Source: Clostridiales bacterium UBA1774 (GTDB lineage Bacteria > Bacillota > Clostridia > Oscillospirales > Oscillospiraceae). Taken from it: DNA of 41,291 bases. The position numbers and the translations under genes were made by a program. This document shows positions 8,351 through 16,479 of this stretch, piece by piece. Each line of letters begins with the position of its first letter. Positions within the stretch are counted from its first letter, which is position 1. The notes under the pieces are model-generated. The model saw only the letters and a list, made by a program, of their open reading frames with translations. It ran no database searches and was not told the DNA's origin. The stretch lies in NCBI GenBank assembly GCA_002314635.1, contig DCGQ01000004.1, forward strand, positions 1 to 41,291. Direction: 5' to 3'.

Positions 8351-9673
8351 TTACTCGGCCTTCTCTTCGGTCTTTTCTTCGGCCTTCTCAGGCTCGGGCA
8401 GCGCGACGGCGTTCTCGATCACGAAATCGGCAGCCTTGGTGTACAGAATGGACTCGGTGAGCATTTCGGTATCCATGAAGGTCTTCACGGAATCCAGCTC
8501 CACGCCGTACTGCTCAGCGACCTTCTGCAGCTCGCGGTCCTTGTCCTCATCGGTGACAGTGATGCCTTCGATGTCGGCGATCTTCTTCAGAGCCAGCTCC
8601 TGACGGATGGTCTTTTCGGCATTGATGCGCTGTGCCTTGGCGAAATCATCCACATTGGTGCCCATCCAACCCAGATAGGTCTCCAGATTGATGCCCTGAT
8701 TCTGGATGCGCTGTGCCATATCCTCCACCATCTGCTGTGCGCGGGTATCGATCATGGCATCATGCAGATCGACCTTCATGCCGTCGGTGATCTGCTGGAG
8801 CAGCAGATCCAGGAACTCATCACGGGTCTTGGCTTCCTTCTGCTTGGTCAGCTTCTCTTCGATGTTCTTGCGGAAGGCTTCCAGCGTGTCGAACTCGCTG
8901 ACGTCCTTGGCGAACTCATCATCGGCCTCGGGCAGCAGCTTTTCCTTGACTTCGTGCACATGGCACTTGAACACGGCAGGCTTGCCCTTCAGGGACTCTT
9001 CCTTATAATCCTCAGGGAAGGTCACATTGACTTCGGCGTCCTCACCGGCGGAGGTGCCGATCAGCTGCACTTCGAAACCGGGGATGAAGGTGTTGGAGCC
9101 GATCTCCAGGCTGTAGTTCTCACCCTTGCCGCCGGCAAAGGCCACGCCGTCCTGGAAGCCTTCGTAGTCGATGACCACGGTGTCACCGAACTTGGCGGGA
9201 CGCTCGGCAGTCTGGATGGTGGCGTTGCGGTTGCGGAGCTGGTCAACCTCCATATCGATCTCGGCAGCGTCAACCTTGACGGCCTTGCGGACTGCTTCCA
9301 GACCCTTATACTGGCCCAGCTCGACCTCGGGATACAGCACGGCATTGAACTTCAGAGTCAGGGACTTATCATCCTCAACATGAGCATCTTCGATAGAGGG
9401 ATTGGCGACAACATTCAGTTCCTTTTCCTTCACGGCGAAGAAATAGGCTTCGGGAGCCACGTCGTTGATGGCATCTTCATAAAAAACAGATTCGCCGTAC
9501 ATGGCTTCCACGATCTTGCGGGGAGCCTTGCCCTTGCGGAAACCGGGGAGCTGGATGCTCTTGCGGTTCTTGTTGAAGGCCTTGACGATAGCGGCCTCAA
9601 ATTCCTCGGCAGTAACGGCTACGGTGATCTCTGCGCTGTTCTTTTCTTTCTTTTCGATGTTCTTGACTTCCAT
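8351..9673 (-). CDS. tig: Trigger factor, ribosome-bound chaperone
   Basis: This 440-residue protein has the N-terminal ribosome-binding domain with signature GFRKGKAP (about residues 46-53), a central FKBP-type peptidyl-prolyl isomerase domain (FGDTVVIDYEGFQDGVAFAGG, which starts near residue 162) and the helical C-terminal chaperone arms. The tail is rich in Glu, Lys and Ala. It shields new chains at the ribosome exit. Strong AGGAGGAG site before ATG 9673. It heads the tig-clpP-clpX-lon group, a widespread order that links folding with regulated proteolysis. Confidence 0.97.
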   Translation of the reverse strand: MEVKNIEKKEKNSAEITVAVTAEEFEAAIVKAFNKNRKSIQLPGFRKGKAPRKIVEAMYGESVFYEDAINDVAPEAYFFAVKEKELNVVANPSIEDAHVEDDKSLTLKFNAVLYPEVELGQYKGLEAVRKAVKVDAAEIDMEVDQLRNRNATIQTAERPAKFGDTVVIDYEGFQDGVAFAGGKGENYSLEIGSNTFIPGFEVQLIGTSAGEDAEVNVTFPEDYKEESLKGKPAVFKCHVHEVKEKLLPEADDEFAKDVSEFDTLEAFRKNIEEKLTKQKEAKTRDEFLDLLLQQITDGMKVDLHDAMIDTRAQQMVEDMAQRIQNQGINLETYLGWMGTNVDDFAKAQRINAEKTIRQELALKKIADIEGITVTDEDKDRELQKVAEQYGVELDSVKTFMDTEMLTESILYTKAADFVIENAVALPEPEKAEEKTEEKAE

Positions 9674-9743
9674 GAAGTTCTCCTCCTATGCTGATTGACG
9701 CTTTGGTTCCTCCAAAGCGGTATTTCCATACAAATGCCATGGT

Positions 9744-9752
9744 ACTATATCA
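9744..9752 (-). promoter_or_regulatory. Extended -10 promoter for tig
   Basis: TGATATAGT on the minus strand gives an extended -10 (TG-n-TATAGT). The -35 region is poor. It is the best candidate in the 128-base gap and would leave a leader of about 65 bases before tig. Confidence 0.5.
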
Positions 9753-9801
9753 CAGCCTGCGAAGATTTACCACACTTTTTTTCTGAAACTGCGTATTTTC
9801 T

Positions 9802-10491
9802 TCACGGCAGAATCTGCAGGGGTGCAAAGTCCAGATAATCGGCGCTGACCATGTGATAGGTAATGCCCTCCACCGTACCCTGAACCGCCTGTTTCTGTCC
9901 CGGCCCGTGAAGGTGGCCGTAGTAACAGTCCCGGACGCCGTAACGGTTCAGAAGCTCCACCACCTCCCGGCAGACATAGCTGCCGCAGCGGGGTGGGTAA
10001 TGGAGGAAGCACAGCTTTTCCCGATCCCCTGCCGCTTTCAGAGAGGCTTCCAGCCGCAGCAGCTCCCGGTTCATGATCTTCCGGTCGTGTTCGCCGCCCT
10101 TTTCCTCCTCGAAGAACCAGCCACGGGTTCCGCAGAGGGCCGTTTCTCCGTAAAGCCAGCAGTTGTTGTGCAGGAGCCGGATGCTGCGGATATTCTCGCT
10201 CTCAAAAAAAGCCTCCAGCTTTTTCGCAGTCACCCACCAGTAGTCATGGTTGCCTTTCAGAATCAACTTCTGCCCCGGCAGCCGCTCCACAAAGCGGAAG
10301 TCCGCCGCTGCCTGCGTCAGACCCATGCCCCAGCTCAGGTCCCCGCAGAGTACCGTCACATCCTCCGGCTCCAGCGTGGAAAACGCCTCCTGCAGGCGCT
10401 GCGGGTGGTTTTCCCACCTGCCGCCGAATACATCCATTGGCTTATCCGTGCCGAAGCTCAGATGCAGGTCGCCGATGGCATACAGCGCCAT
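9802..10491 (-). CDS. Metallophosphoesterase, calcineurin-like
   Basis: This 229-residue protein has the full metal-binding set of the calcineurin-like family: D-x-H (IGDLHLSFG), GDLSWG (GDxxW variant), GNHDYWW, a later His in FLHYPP, and GHLHGPG. The dinuclear metal site should be intact. Substrate is unknown; related small proteins act on phosphodiesters or nucleotides. The start (ATG 10491) is one base after the thrC stop and has no clear Shine-Dalgarno sequence, so it probably relies on translational coupling to thrC. It is the last gene of a long minus-strand run; no hairpin terminator is seen after it. Confidence 0.88.
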   Translation of the reverse strand: MALYAIGDLHLSFGTDKPMDVFGGRWENHPQRLQEAFSTLEPEDVTVLCGDLSWGMGLTQAAADFRFVERLPGQKLILKGNHDYWWVTAKKLEAFFESENIRSIRLLHNNCWLYGETALCGTRGWFFEEEKGGEHDRKIMNRELLRLEASLKAAGDREKLCFLHYPPRCGSYVCREVVELLNRYGVRDCYYGHLHGPGQKQAVQGTVEGITYHMVSADYLDFAPLQILP

Positions 10492-10492
10492 A

Positions 10493-11974
10493 TCAGTTCA
10501 GACCCAGCATCCGGAGAACCGCCTCCGGCATGGCACTCTTTTCCACGGTCTCATCGAAGCGGACGGTGCGCTTGTCCAGATCCTTCAGCGGAGCGGGGAT
10601 TGCCGTTCCGGTTACCCGGCTCAGGGTCTCGATCAGTGCGGTGCCGCTGCCCTCGCAGCTGTGACCGATGGCCTTCAGCACATTGTCGCAGAACTTATAG
10701 GGACTGGCAGTAGACACCACCACGGAGGGCATCTCCCCGTTTGCCGCATTGTAATCGCCCAGCACCTTGGCAGCCACAGCGGTATGGGTATCCATCAGAT
10801 AGCCGTTTTTATAGTATGCGTCGATGGTGGCGGCGGTTTCCGCCTCATCACACCAGCCGAAGCCGAAGTCCGCCCGGATCTCCGCCATTACCGCATCCGG
10901 CACCGTATAGCTGCCCTGTTCACTGAGCTGCTGCATCCAGCTTCGAACCTGCGCCGCGTCCCCGGTGACCAGATACAGAAGACGCTCCAGATTGCTGGAG
11001 ATCAGGATATCCATGGAGGGGGACATGGTGGTGTGGAAGGTACGCTGCCGGTCATAGGTGCCGGTGGCAAAGAAATCCGTCAGCACCTTGTTGCTGTTGG
11101 AGGCGCAGACCAGCTTTTCCAGCGGCAGTCCCATCTTCTTTGCGAAGAAGCCGGCCAGAATGTTGCCGAAGTTGCCGGTGGGCACACAGACACGCAGCTT
11201 TTCGCCCAGCCGCAGCATCCCCGCGTTCACCGCATCGCAGTAGGCGGAGAAGTAATACGCCACCTGCGGCAGCAGCCGTCCCCAGTTGATGGAGTTGGCG
11301 GAGGAGAAGAAGAAGCCCGCATCCGCCAGCTTCTCCCGCATGGCCGCATCGGAGAAGATCGCCTTTACGCCGTTCTGTGCATCGTCAAAATTGCCGTAGA
11401 CCGCGCAGACGCCCACATTTTCGCCCTGCTGAGTACGCATCTGCAGCTTCTGCACATCCGAAACGCCGTCGGAGGGATAGAACACGAAAATCTTTGTGTT
11501 CTTCACATCCCGGAAGCCTTCCAGCGCGGCCTTGCCGGTATCGCCGGAGGTGGCAACCAGAATGCAGACCTGTTTCTGCTCCCCGGTCTTTTCCAGCGCA
11601 CCCCGCAGCAGATGGGGCATGACCTGCAGTGCCATATCCTTAAAGGCGCAGGTGGGGCCGTGCCACAGCTCCAGAAAACCGATATTCCCGCTCAGCTTTG
11701 TAAAAGGAGCGGCATTGTCGCCAAAGCGCTCCGCACTGTAAGCGGCATGGGTGTATTCCGCCAGTTCCTCTGCGCTGTAGTCCTCCAGAAACAGACCCAT
11801 GACCTTGGCGGCCCGGGCTTCATAGGGCAGCGCGCAAAGACTGCGAATAAAAGTCTCATCTACCTGCGGAATGGTTTCCGGCACAAACAGGCCGCCGTCC
11901 CGGCTCAGACCCTGTGCGATGGCCTGCGCCGCGGAAATATGCAGAGCTGCGTCTCTCGTACTTGTGTAATTCAT
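10493..11974 (-). CDS. thrC: Threonine synthase
   Basis: This 493-residue PLP enzyme belongs to the longer, E. coli/yeast-type branch of threonine synthases. It starts MNYTSTRDAALHISAAQAIAQ, has the PLP lysine Lys112 in HGPTCAFKDMAL and phosphate-binding SGDTGKAALEG. It converts O-phosphohomoserine to threonine. GGGAGGT lies 6 bases before ATG 11974. It is placed between a dipeptidase and a phosphoesterase in an operon of housekeeping genes; no thrB or hom is in view and no leader-type attenuator is visible upstream. Confidence 0.96.
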   Translation of the reverse strand: MNYTSTRDAALHISAAQAIAQGLSRDGGLFVPETIPQVDETFIRSLCALPYEARAAKVMGLFLEDYSAEELAEYTHAAYSAERFGDNAAPFTKLSGNIGFLELWHGPTCAFKDMALQVMPHLLRGALEKTGEQKQVCILVATSGDTGKAALEGFRDVKNTKIFVFYPSDGVSDVQKLQMRTQQGENVGVCAVYGNFDDAQNGVKAIFSDAAMREKLADAGFFFSSANSINWGRLLPQVAYYFSAYCDAVNAGMLRLGEKLRVCVPTGNFGNILAGFFAKKMGLPLEKLVCASNSNKVLTDFFATGTYDRQRTFHTTMSPSMDILISSNLERLLYLVTGDAAQVRSWMQQLSEQGSYTVPDAVMAEIRADFGFGWCDEAETAATIDAYYKNGYLMDTHTAVAAKVLGDYNAANGEMPSVVVSTASPYKFCDNVLKAIGHSCEGSGTALIETLSRVTGTAIPAPLKDLDKRTVRFDETVEKSAMPEAVLRMLGLN

Positions 11975-11990
11975 CGTGTTACCTCCCGGC

Positions 11991-12926
11991 TCAGTCCTGC
12001 AAAGGCAGAACCTGCATCAAATTATTATAAAAGATATCATCCAGTAAAGTCTGTTCATAGCCCCGCTGCTCCAGCGCTTCCCGGATCAGTCTCACTTCCG
12101 AAATCCCGTGGATGCCCTCCGGCAGCGTGTCGCATCCATCCAGATCGCCGCCGATGGCCAGCGTCTTTTCGCCCCCCAGATCCAGAAAATGGTCGATATG
12201 CCGGAGGCAGGTCTCCACCGTCACCCGTTCCTCGCCCAGAAACGCGGTATACAGGTTCAGACCGGCGGTGCCGCCGTGATCCCGGATGGCGCGGAACATA
12301 TCATCCGTCAGGTTGCGGGGATGGGGATGGATGGCACGGGCATTGGAATGGGTAGCTACAAAGGGACCCTTGCACAGCTTCTCCACATCCCAGAACCCCG
12401 GGTCGCTGAGATGGGACACATCCACGATCAGCCCCAGCTCCAGCGCCAGAGAAACATAATCCCTGCCCTTGCCGCTGAGTCCCCGATCCGGATCCTCCGC
12501 GTTGGTGCCGGTCAGCTCATTGGCCCGGTTCCAGCAGATGCCGAAGGCCCGCACGCCCTTTTCTGCCGCTTCCTCCAGCTTATCCGTCCGGCAGCCCAGC
12601 ACCTCCGCGCCTTCCACGCTGAGGAAGGCCGCGGCTTTATGAGCCTTTGCCGCCGCTTCCGCCTGACTGCGGGTGCGGCAGAAGGTCATATGCGCTTCAT
12701 TGGCTTCCAGTTCCTTTTCGAAGCGGGAATACAGCAGGGAGAATACATCCCCCATCTCCTTCACACCGAACAGTGCAAAGGTCTGAGCATAGGCGTCCAG
12801 CTCCAAACCCCGCTTCAGATCCACATGCAGGTCGTTTTCATACAGAGCGCCCACCGGCTTGGGGCCGCTGTGAGGGCCGCCCAGCAGCGTCAGAATCGTA
12901 TCACAGTGTCCGTCAAACAGCTTCAT
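11991..12926 (-). CDS. Membrane-dipeptidase family peptidase (M19, renal dipeptidase-like)
   Basis: This 311-residue protein has the M19 metal ligands: H7-x-D9 (FDGHCDT), a bridging Glu in LSVEGAEVLG, His in DVSHLSDPGFWD and His in VATHSNARAIHPHPRNLTD, with the typical C-terminal GGDLDG. The family cleaves dipeptides, including D-residue ones. There is no signal peptide, so it is cytoplasmic. Start ATG 12926 shares one base with the yraN stop (TGATG), implying coupled translation. Confidence 0.92.
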   Translation of the reverse strand: MKLFDGHCDTILTLLGGPHSGPKPVGALYENDLHVDLKRGLELDAYAQTFALFGVKEMGDVFSLLYSRFEKELEANEAHMTFCRTRSQAEAAAKAHKAAAFLSVEGAEVLGCRTDKLEEAAEKGVRAFGICWNRANELTGTNAEDPDRGLSGKGRDYVSLALELGLIVDVSHLSDPGFWDVEKLCKGPFVATHSNARAIHPHPRNLTDDMFRAIRDHGGTAGLNLYTAFLGEERVTVETCLRHIDHFLDLGGEKTLAIGGDLDGCDTLPEGIHGISEVRLIREALEQRGYEQTLLDDIFYNNLMQVLPLQD

Positions 12927-13288
12927 CAGAATGCATCCTCCATCTGTTCGATTTTCGTCACGCGGGTGCCCTCCCGCTCCAGATAGACCTCAATCACATC
13001 GAAACGGCACTCCGCATCCTCCAGCGCATTTTGGCAGAGCCAGCTTTCCGCTGCGATCCGCAGTCTGCGCTGCTTTTCCGGGGTCACATACTCGGCAGCG
13101 GGGGCATAGCCGCCCTCCCGGCGGAGCTTCACCTCCGCGAACACGATGACGCCCCGGTTTTTTGCGATCACATCCAGCTCACCAAGACGGCAGCGGTAGT
13201 TCATCGCCAGTATTTCATAGTGCTTTTTTCGCAGCCAGTCGGCTGCGGCAGCTTCCCCGAAGGCACCCAGCAGCTTTTCCTTTGTCAC
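12926..13288 (-). CDS. YraN/UPF0102 family nuclease-like protein
   Basis: This 120-residue protein shows the UPF0102 pattern: G-E-x-A-A-A-x-W-L near the start (GAFGEAAAADWLRKKHYEIL), then the endonuclease-fold core NYRCRLGELDVIAKN and FAEVKLRR (the D...E-x-K metal site). Function is not firmly known; a role in DNA or RNA processing is assumed from the fold. It starts with GTG 13288 overlapping the rnhB stop (GTGA), with AAAAAGGTG just upstream. The rnhB-yraN order is conserved in many bacteria. Confidence 0.88.
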   Translation of the reverse strand: MTKEKLLGAFGEAAAADWLRKKHYEILAMNYRCRLGELDVIAKNRGVIVFAEVKLRREGGYAPAAEYVTPEKQRRLRIAAESWLCQNALEDAECRFDVIEVYLEREGTRVTKIEQMEDAF

Positions 13289-13863
13289 GGCAGCACCTTT
13301 TTCAGAAAGGTCAGCCGATGGATCGGACAGGGGCCCAGCGCTTCGATAGCCTCGTAATGCTGCTTCGTAGGATATCCCTTGTGCTTTCCGAAACCGTAAC
13401 CCGGATATTCCCGCTCGTATTCCTGCATCAGCCGATCCCGGCTGACCTTGGCCAGCACGGAAGCTGCCGCAATGCAGGCATAGCGCCCATCGCCTTTGAT
13501 CTCGCAGCGGGTGGGAATCCCCAGCTTCGGGTCCCGGTTCCCGTCCACCAGCGCGAAAACCGGCCGGACATTCAGTCCGTCCGCTGCGCGGCGCATGGCA
13601 AGGAAGGTAGCCTGCAGGATATTCACCCGGTCGATCTCCTCATGATCCGCAAAGGCCACGCTCCAGCTCAGCGCGTGCTGCGTGATCTCCTCATAAAGCC
13701 GCTCCCGGGTCTTTTCCGTCAGCTTCTTGGAATCGTTCAGTCCTTCCGGTTCCCAGTCCTCCGGCAGGATCACTGCGGCGGCGCACACCGGCCCGGCCAG
13801 CGGTCCCCGTCCGGCCTCGTCAATGCCGCAGCACAGGCCGAACTGCGGTTCCGTTTTCAGCAT
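13285..13863 (-). CDS. rnhB: Ribonuclease HII
   Basis: This 192-residue enzyme cuts RNA in RNA-DNA hybrids and removes misincorporated ribonucleotides. The signature CGIDEAGRGPLAGPV carries catalytic Asp15 and Glu16; the third acid lies in LVDGNRDP and the fourth in ASVLAKVSRDRLM. It overlaps the rbgA end by 7 bases and the yraN start by 4 bases. It ends with GHKGYPTKQH and an H-R-L-T-F motif usual for the family. Confidence 0.95.
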   Translation of the reverse strand: MLKTEPQFGLCCGIDEAGRGPLAGPVCAAAVILPEDWEPEGLNDSKKLTEKTRERLYEEITQHALSWSVAFADHEEIDRVNILQATFLAMRRAADGLNVRPVFALVDGNRDPKLGIPTRCEIKGDGRYACIAAASVLAKVSRDRLMQEYEREYPGYGFGKHKGYPTKQHYEAIEALGPCPIHRLTFLKKVLP

Positions 13864-14720
13864 TCGGGCACCTCCAGCGTCAGTCGTCCCAGCTTGCCGC
13901 CCCGGAACTCATCCAGAAGGATGTTGGACATCCGCAGCGTGTCCGCCTCGCCGCCGGAGATCAGATAACCGCGCTTTCTGGCGGCAGCCTCCAGCAGCTC
14001 CCAATCCTGCTTATCCGCGAAATCGGTTAGCTTATAGCGCTCCGTAAGGGATTGGGGCGCTGTCTGCGCCAGCAGTCCCAGCAGGTGTGCTGCCAGCTCC
14101 TCCGTATCCAGAATCTGATCCTTCACCGCACCGGTGAAGGCCAGATGCTCGCCCACCTTCGGGTCATCGAATTTCGGCCAGAGGACCCCCGGCGTGTCCA
14201 GCAGCTCCAGCCCCTTGGACAGCGTGACCCACTGTTTGCCCCGGGTCACGCCCGGTTTATCCGAAGCGGCGGCGGCCTTACGACCTGCTGCCCGGTTGAT
14301 AAAGGAGGATTTCCCCACATTGGGGATGCCCACCACCATGGCACGCAGCGGGCGGGTAGCCTGACCCTTTGCTTCCCACTGTTTCAGCTTCTCCGCCATC
14401 AGTTCCCGGACGGCGGCAGGGAATTTATCCACACCCCGACCGCTTTTGCAGTCGGTCTCCAGCGCCGGGATGCCCTGTGCCTGATAATAGCGGATCCACG
14501 CCTTTGTCTGCTGGGGGTCAGCCTGATCGGCCCGGTTCAGCAGCAGCAGCCGGGGCTTCTGCCCCAGCACCTCGTCCAGCGCCGGATTTCGGCTGGAACG
14601 GGGGATCCGCGCATCCGTGATCTCACAAACACAGTCCACCAGCCTGATATCGTTCTCCATGGCCCGGAGCGCCTTGGTCATATGCCCCGGAAACCAGTTT
14701 ACCTTCATTGCCTCTGCCAT
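13857..14720 (-). CDS. rbgA: RbgA/YlqF ribosome-assembly GTPase
   Basis: This 287-residue circularly permuted GTPase has its motifs in the order G4 (LLLNRADQAD, 62-65 as NRAD), then G5, then G1 (GIPNVGKSSF, 131-138), then G3 (LLDTPGVLWPKF). The start VNWFPGHMTKA is the family hallmark. It acts in late maturation of the 50S subunit. ATG 14720 lies just after the lepB stop; a second ATG four codons on (before KVNWFPGH) is also possible. Its place after rplS and lepB matches Firmicutes order. Confidence 0.95.
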   Translation of the reverse strand: MAEAMKVNWFPGHMTKALRAMENDIRLVDCVCEITDARIPRSSRNPALDEVLGQKPRLLLLNRADQADPQQTKAWIRYYQAQGIPALETDCKSGRGVDKFPAAVRELMAEKLKQWEAKGQATRPLRAMVVGIPNVGKSSFINRAAGRKAAAASDKPGVTRGKQWVTLSKGLELLDTPGVLWPKFDDPKVGEHLAFTGAVKDQILDTEELAAHLLGLLAQTAPQSLTERYKLTDFADKQDWELLEAAARKRGYLISGGEADTLRMSNILLDEFRGGKLGRLTLEVPEC

Positions 14721-14721
14721 C

Positions 14722-15270
14722 TCAGTCCACCGCCCCGAAATCCGAAACCGGCCAGAGGCGGAGCACCACCTTGCCCAGAATGCAGCGCTTGTCGATCATG
14801 CCGATGGTTCTGCGGCGGCTGTCGGTACTTTCATTCCGGTTATCGCCCAGACAGAACACGCAGCCCTCCGGCACCGTCACCGGCCCTACGAAATCCAGCT
14901 GGCGCACCGTGGGCGCGGCGGTATAGTCCTCCTCCAGCGCCACTCCGTCCACATAGACGATTCCGGCGTCGAAGTCGATATCCACCGTCTGTCCTTCCGT
15001 GGCAATGACCCGCTTGACGATGCTTCTCTCGCCCCAGCTGGTCTTGGTCAGCACCACGATATCTCCGTATTCCGGCTCAGCGTGAATGCGGCTGATGATG
15101 ACCTTGTCTGCATCATGCAGCGTGGGTTTCATGCTGCTGCCGTCGATATTCACAATACGGAAGAAAAACAGAAAAACCAGGATACAGGCAATAATAGCGG
15201 TGATCAGACTTTCCAGCCAGTCATACGCACCCCGTGCATTTTCCAATGCGGAATCCATCTTCGTTTCCAC
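14722..15270 (-). CDS. lepB: Signal peptidase I
   Basis: This 182-residue membrane protease removes signal peptides from exported proteins. One N-terminal membrane helix (about residues 22-40) precedes catalytic Ser46 (NIDGSSMKPTL) and general-base Lys86 (RSIVKRVIATEG), with box E (CLGDNRNESTDSR) further on. I chose GTG 15270 because ACCTCCT (15279-15285) on the plus strand gives AGGAGGT with 8-base spacing. The ATG four codons later is too far from it. Upstream in-frame codons run into the rplS terminator and are not used. Confidence 0.94.
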   Translation of the reverse strand: METKMDSALENARGAYDWLESLITAIIACILVFLFFFRIVNIDGSSMKPTLHDADKVIISRIHAEPEYGDIVVLTKTSWGERSIVKRVIATEGQTVDIDFDAGIVYVDGVALEEDYTAAPTVRQLDFVGPVTVPEGCVFCLGDNRNESTDSRRRTIGMIDKRCILGKVVLRLWPVSDFGAVD

Positions 15271-15339
15271 TTCGTTCGACCTCCTGTTTCCGCAGCGCCG
15301 TCTGCTCCGTTTTTCCCGGCTCTGCCCGGTAATCCGGTG

Positions 15340-15348
15340 AATATAGCA
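15340..15348 (-). promoter_or_regulatory. Possible extended -10 promoter for lepB
   Basis: TGCTATATT on the minus strand (TG-n-TATATT) lies just after the rplS terminator and about 70 bases before the lepB start. No -35 match is seen, so the call is weak; read-through from rplS is the alternative. Confidence 0.35.
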
Positions 15349-15375
15349 AAAGGAGGGCGCCGAAAAGCACCCCCC
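15348..15375 (-). terminator. Terminator after rplS
   Basis: On the minus strand GGGGGGTGC and GCGCCCTCC form a 9-bp stem (one G-T pair) with a 6-base loop, followed by TTTT. It sits 13 bases after the rplS stop. The T-run is short, so read-through into lepB is likely. Confidence 0.7.
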
Positions 15376-15388
15376 TTTCTGTTTTTGC

Positions 15389-15730
15389 TCAGAGTTTTTC
15401 CTTAACCTTCGCCTGCTTGCCGATCCTATCACGCAGATAGTACAGCTTGGCACGACGAACCTTGCCACGCCGAACCGTCTCGACGGAGACGATGTTGGGG
15501 GAATGGATGGGAAACACCTTTTCATAGCCTACGTTGTAGGCGATGCGGCGCACAGTGATGGTCTCATTGATGCCGCCATGTCTCCGGGCGATGATGATGC
15601 CTTCAAACACCTGAATACGCTCACGGTTGCCTTCCTTGACCTTTACGGAAACACGCACAGTGTCGCCCACGTGTACCTGAGGCACTTCTGCCTTCATGTA
15701 CTGCTCGGAAAGCGCTTTAACCAGATCCAT
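15389..15730 (-). CDS. rplS: 50S ribosomal protein L19
   Basis: The 113-residue L19 has the usual core: GDTVRVSVKVKEGNRERIQ, FEGIIIARRHGG, ETITVRRIAYNVGYEKVFP and the basic C-terminal part RRGKVRRAKLYYLRDRIGK. ATG 15730 follows AAGGAGGAACTT, a near-perfect ribosome site; an in-frame ATG ten codons upstream lacks one. It leads the rplS-lepB-rbgA-rnhB-yraN group, and its upstream region has a promoter and a leader hairpin. Confidence 0.97.
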   Translation of the reverse strand: MDLVKALSEQYMKAEVPQVHVGDTVRVSVKVKEGNRERIQVFEGIIIARRHGGINETITVRRIAYNVGYEKVFPIHSPNIVSVETVRRGKVRRAKLYYLRDRIGKQAKVKEKL

Positions 15731-15795
15731 AATAAGTTCCTCCTTTCCGTCATCGGGCATTCGTACCGCTTTTCACGGCATAGGACTACCCCGTC

Positions 15796-15815
15796 AGTCT
15801 GCTCGCTTGCAGACT
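15796..15815 (-). promoter_or_regulatory. Leader hairpin of rplS (L19-leader candidate)
   Basis: On the minus strand AGTCTGC-aagcga-GCAGACT forms a perfect 7-bp stem with a 6-base loop, starting a few bases after the predicted -10. It lies in a ~90-base untranslated leader of rplS. Firmicutes rplS genes are known to have autoregulatory leaders; whether this one matches that consensus needs a covariance search. Confidence 0.5.
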
Positions 15816-15820
15816 TGGAG

Positions 15821-15849
15821 ATATTACCACAGGATACCGGAAAAAGCAA
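15821..15849 (-). promoter_or_regulatory. Promoter for rplS
   Basis: Minus strand: TTGCTT (-35, 15844-15849), 17-base spacer, TAATAT (-10, 15821-15826) with an upstream TG one base before the -10 (extended -10). Confidence 0.6.
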
Positions 15850-15858
15850 GCATTATTT

Positions 15859-16479
15859 TCACGCAAAAAGCTCTTTTTCCCCGTTCAGCAGGGCGGTTCG
15901 AAGCGCACGCACCGGCACCTCACGACCAAGTCCGTTCCGGACGGCTTTCTGCACATCTCCGGCGTTCACCACCGGCTCCGCAGCGCGAAGGCGGAGCCGC
16001 AGCACGCTGCCCTCCCGCTCCAGCAGCTCCATGTGGGGAGCGATATCCAGAATACCCAGACCCCGCTTGGTTTTCTTCTCCACCGGAAGGCTTTCCCGGC
16101 GGAGGACAGTTTCCGCATCGGAGGCGTCCGCCTCGCTGTCGAAGCGCAGTTCCCAGCGGCTCCATGCGATATTCCGCACCGGCTGCACCGCCGTTCCCAC
16201 GCTCAGCACCCGGATGCCCTCCGGCAGCGCCCGGTTCATGGCGCCGACCAGATCCACCGGTGCCTCCAGAATCACCGCATCCAGAATCTCGGAAACGCTT
16301 TCGCAGCCCAGCTGCAGGGGCATGGCGATGGACATTTTCGGATGGGGATTAAAGCCTTCGGAGTGCTTCAGGCGCACACCTGCGCGGATGAAAGCGCGCT
16401 GGAAGGTCCGCATCACATCCAGATGGCTCAGATAGGCGGCACGGCCTCGCTTTTCAAATCGGATTCGCAGCTCAGGCAT
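15859..16479 (-). CDS. TIGR03936/DUF2344 radical SAM-linked protein
   Basis: This 206-residue protein starts LRIRFEKRGRAAYLSHLDVMRTFQRA and has HSEGFNPHPKMSIAMPLQLGCES, the hallmark of DUF2344. It is nearly always encoded beside, or fused to, a TIGR03960 radical SAM protein, as here, where it overlaps that gene by 8 bases. Its molecular function is not established; an RNA-modification role has been suggested from context, which I treat as inference. No metal-binding Cys cluster is present in it. Confidence 0.9.
   Translation of the reverse strand: MPELRIRFEKRGRAAYLSHLDVMRTFQRAFIRAGVRLKHSEGFNPHPKMSIAMPLQLGCESVSEILDAVILEAPVDLVGAMNRALPEGIRVLSVGTAVQPVRNIAWSRWELRFDSEADASDAETVLRRESLPVEKKTKRGLGILDIAPHMELLEREGSVLRLRLRAAEPVVNAGDVQKAVRNGLGREVPVRALRTALLNGEKELFA

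Noticed and set aside
8312..9694. A 460-codon open frame opposite tig
   Set aside because: Trigger factor on the other strand has all expected domains and a strong ribosome site; the plus-strand frame is a mirror of its codon usage.
9674..9801. CtsR or CIRCE heat-shock operator before tig
   Set aside because: Neither the GGTCAAA repeats nor TTAGCACTC-n9-GAGTGCTAA is present here or before clpP.
14720..15525. An 89-codon N-terminal extension of signal peptidase I
   Set aside because: It would run through the rplS terminator and into rplS, has no membrane or family features, and GTG 15270 has an ideal ribosome site.
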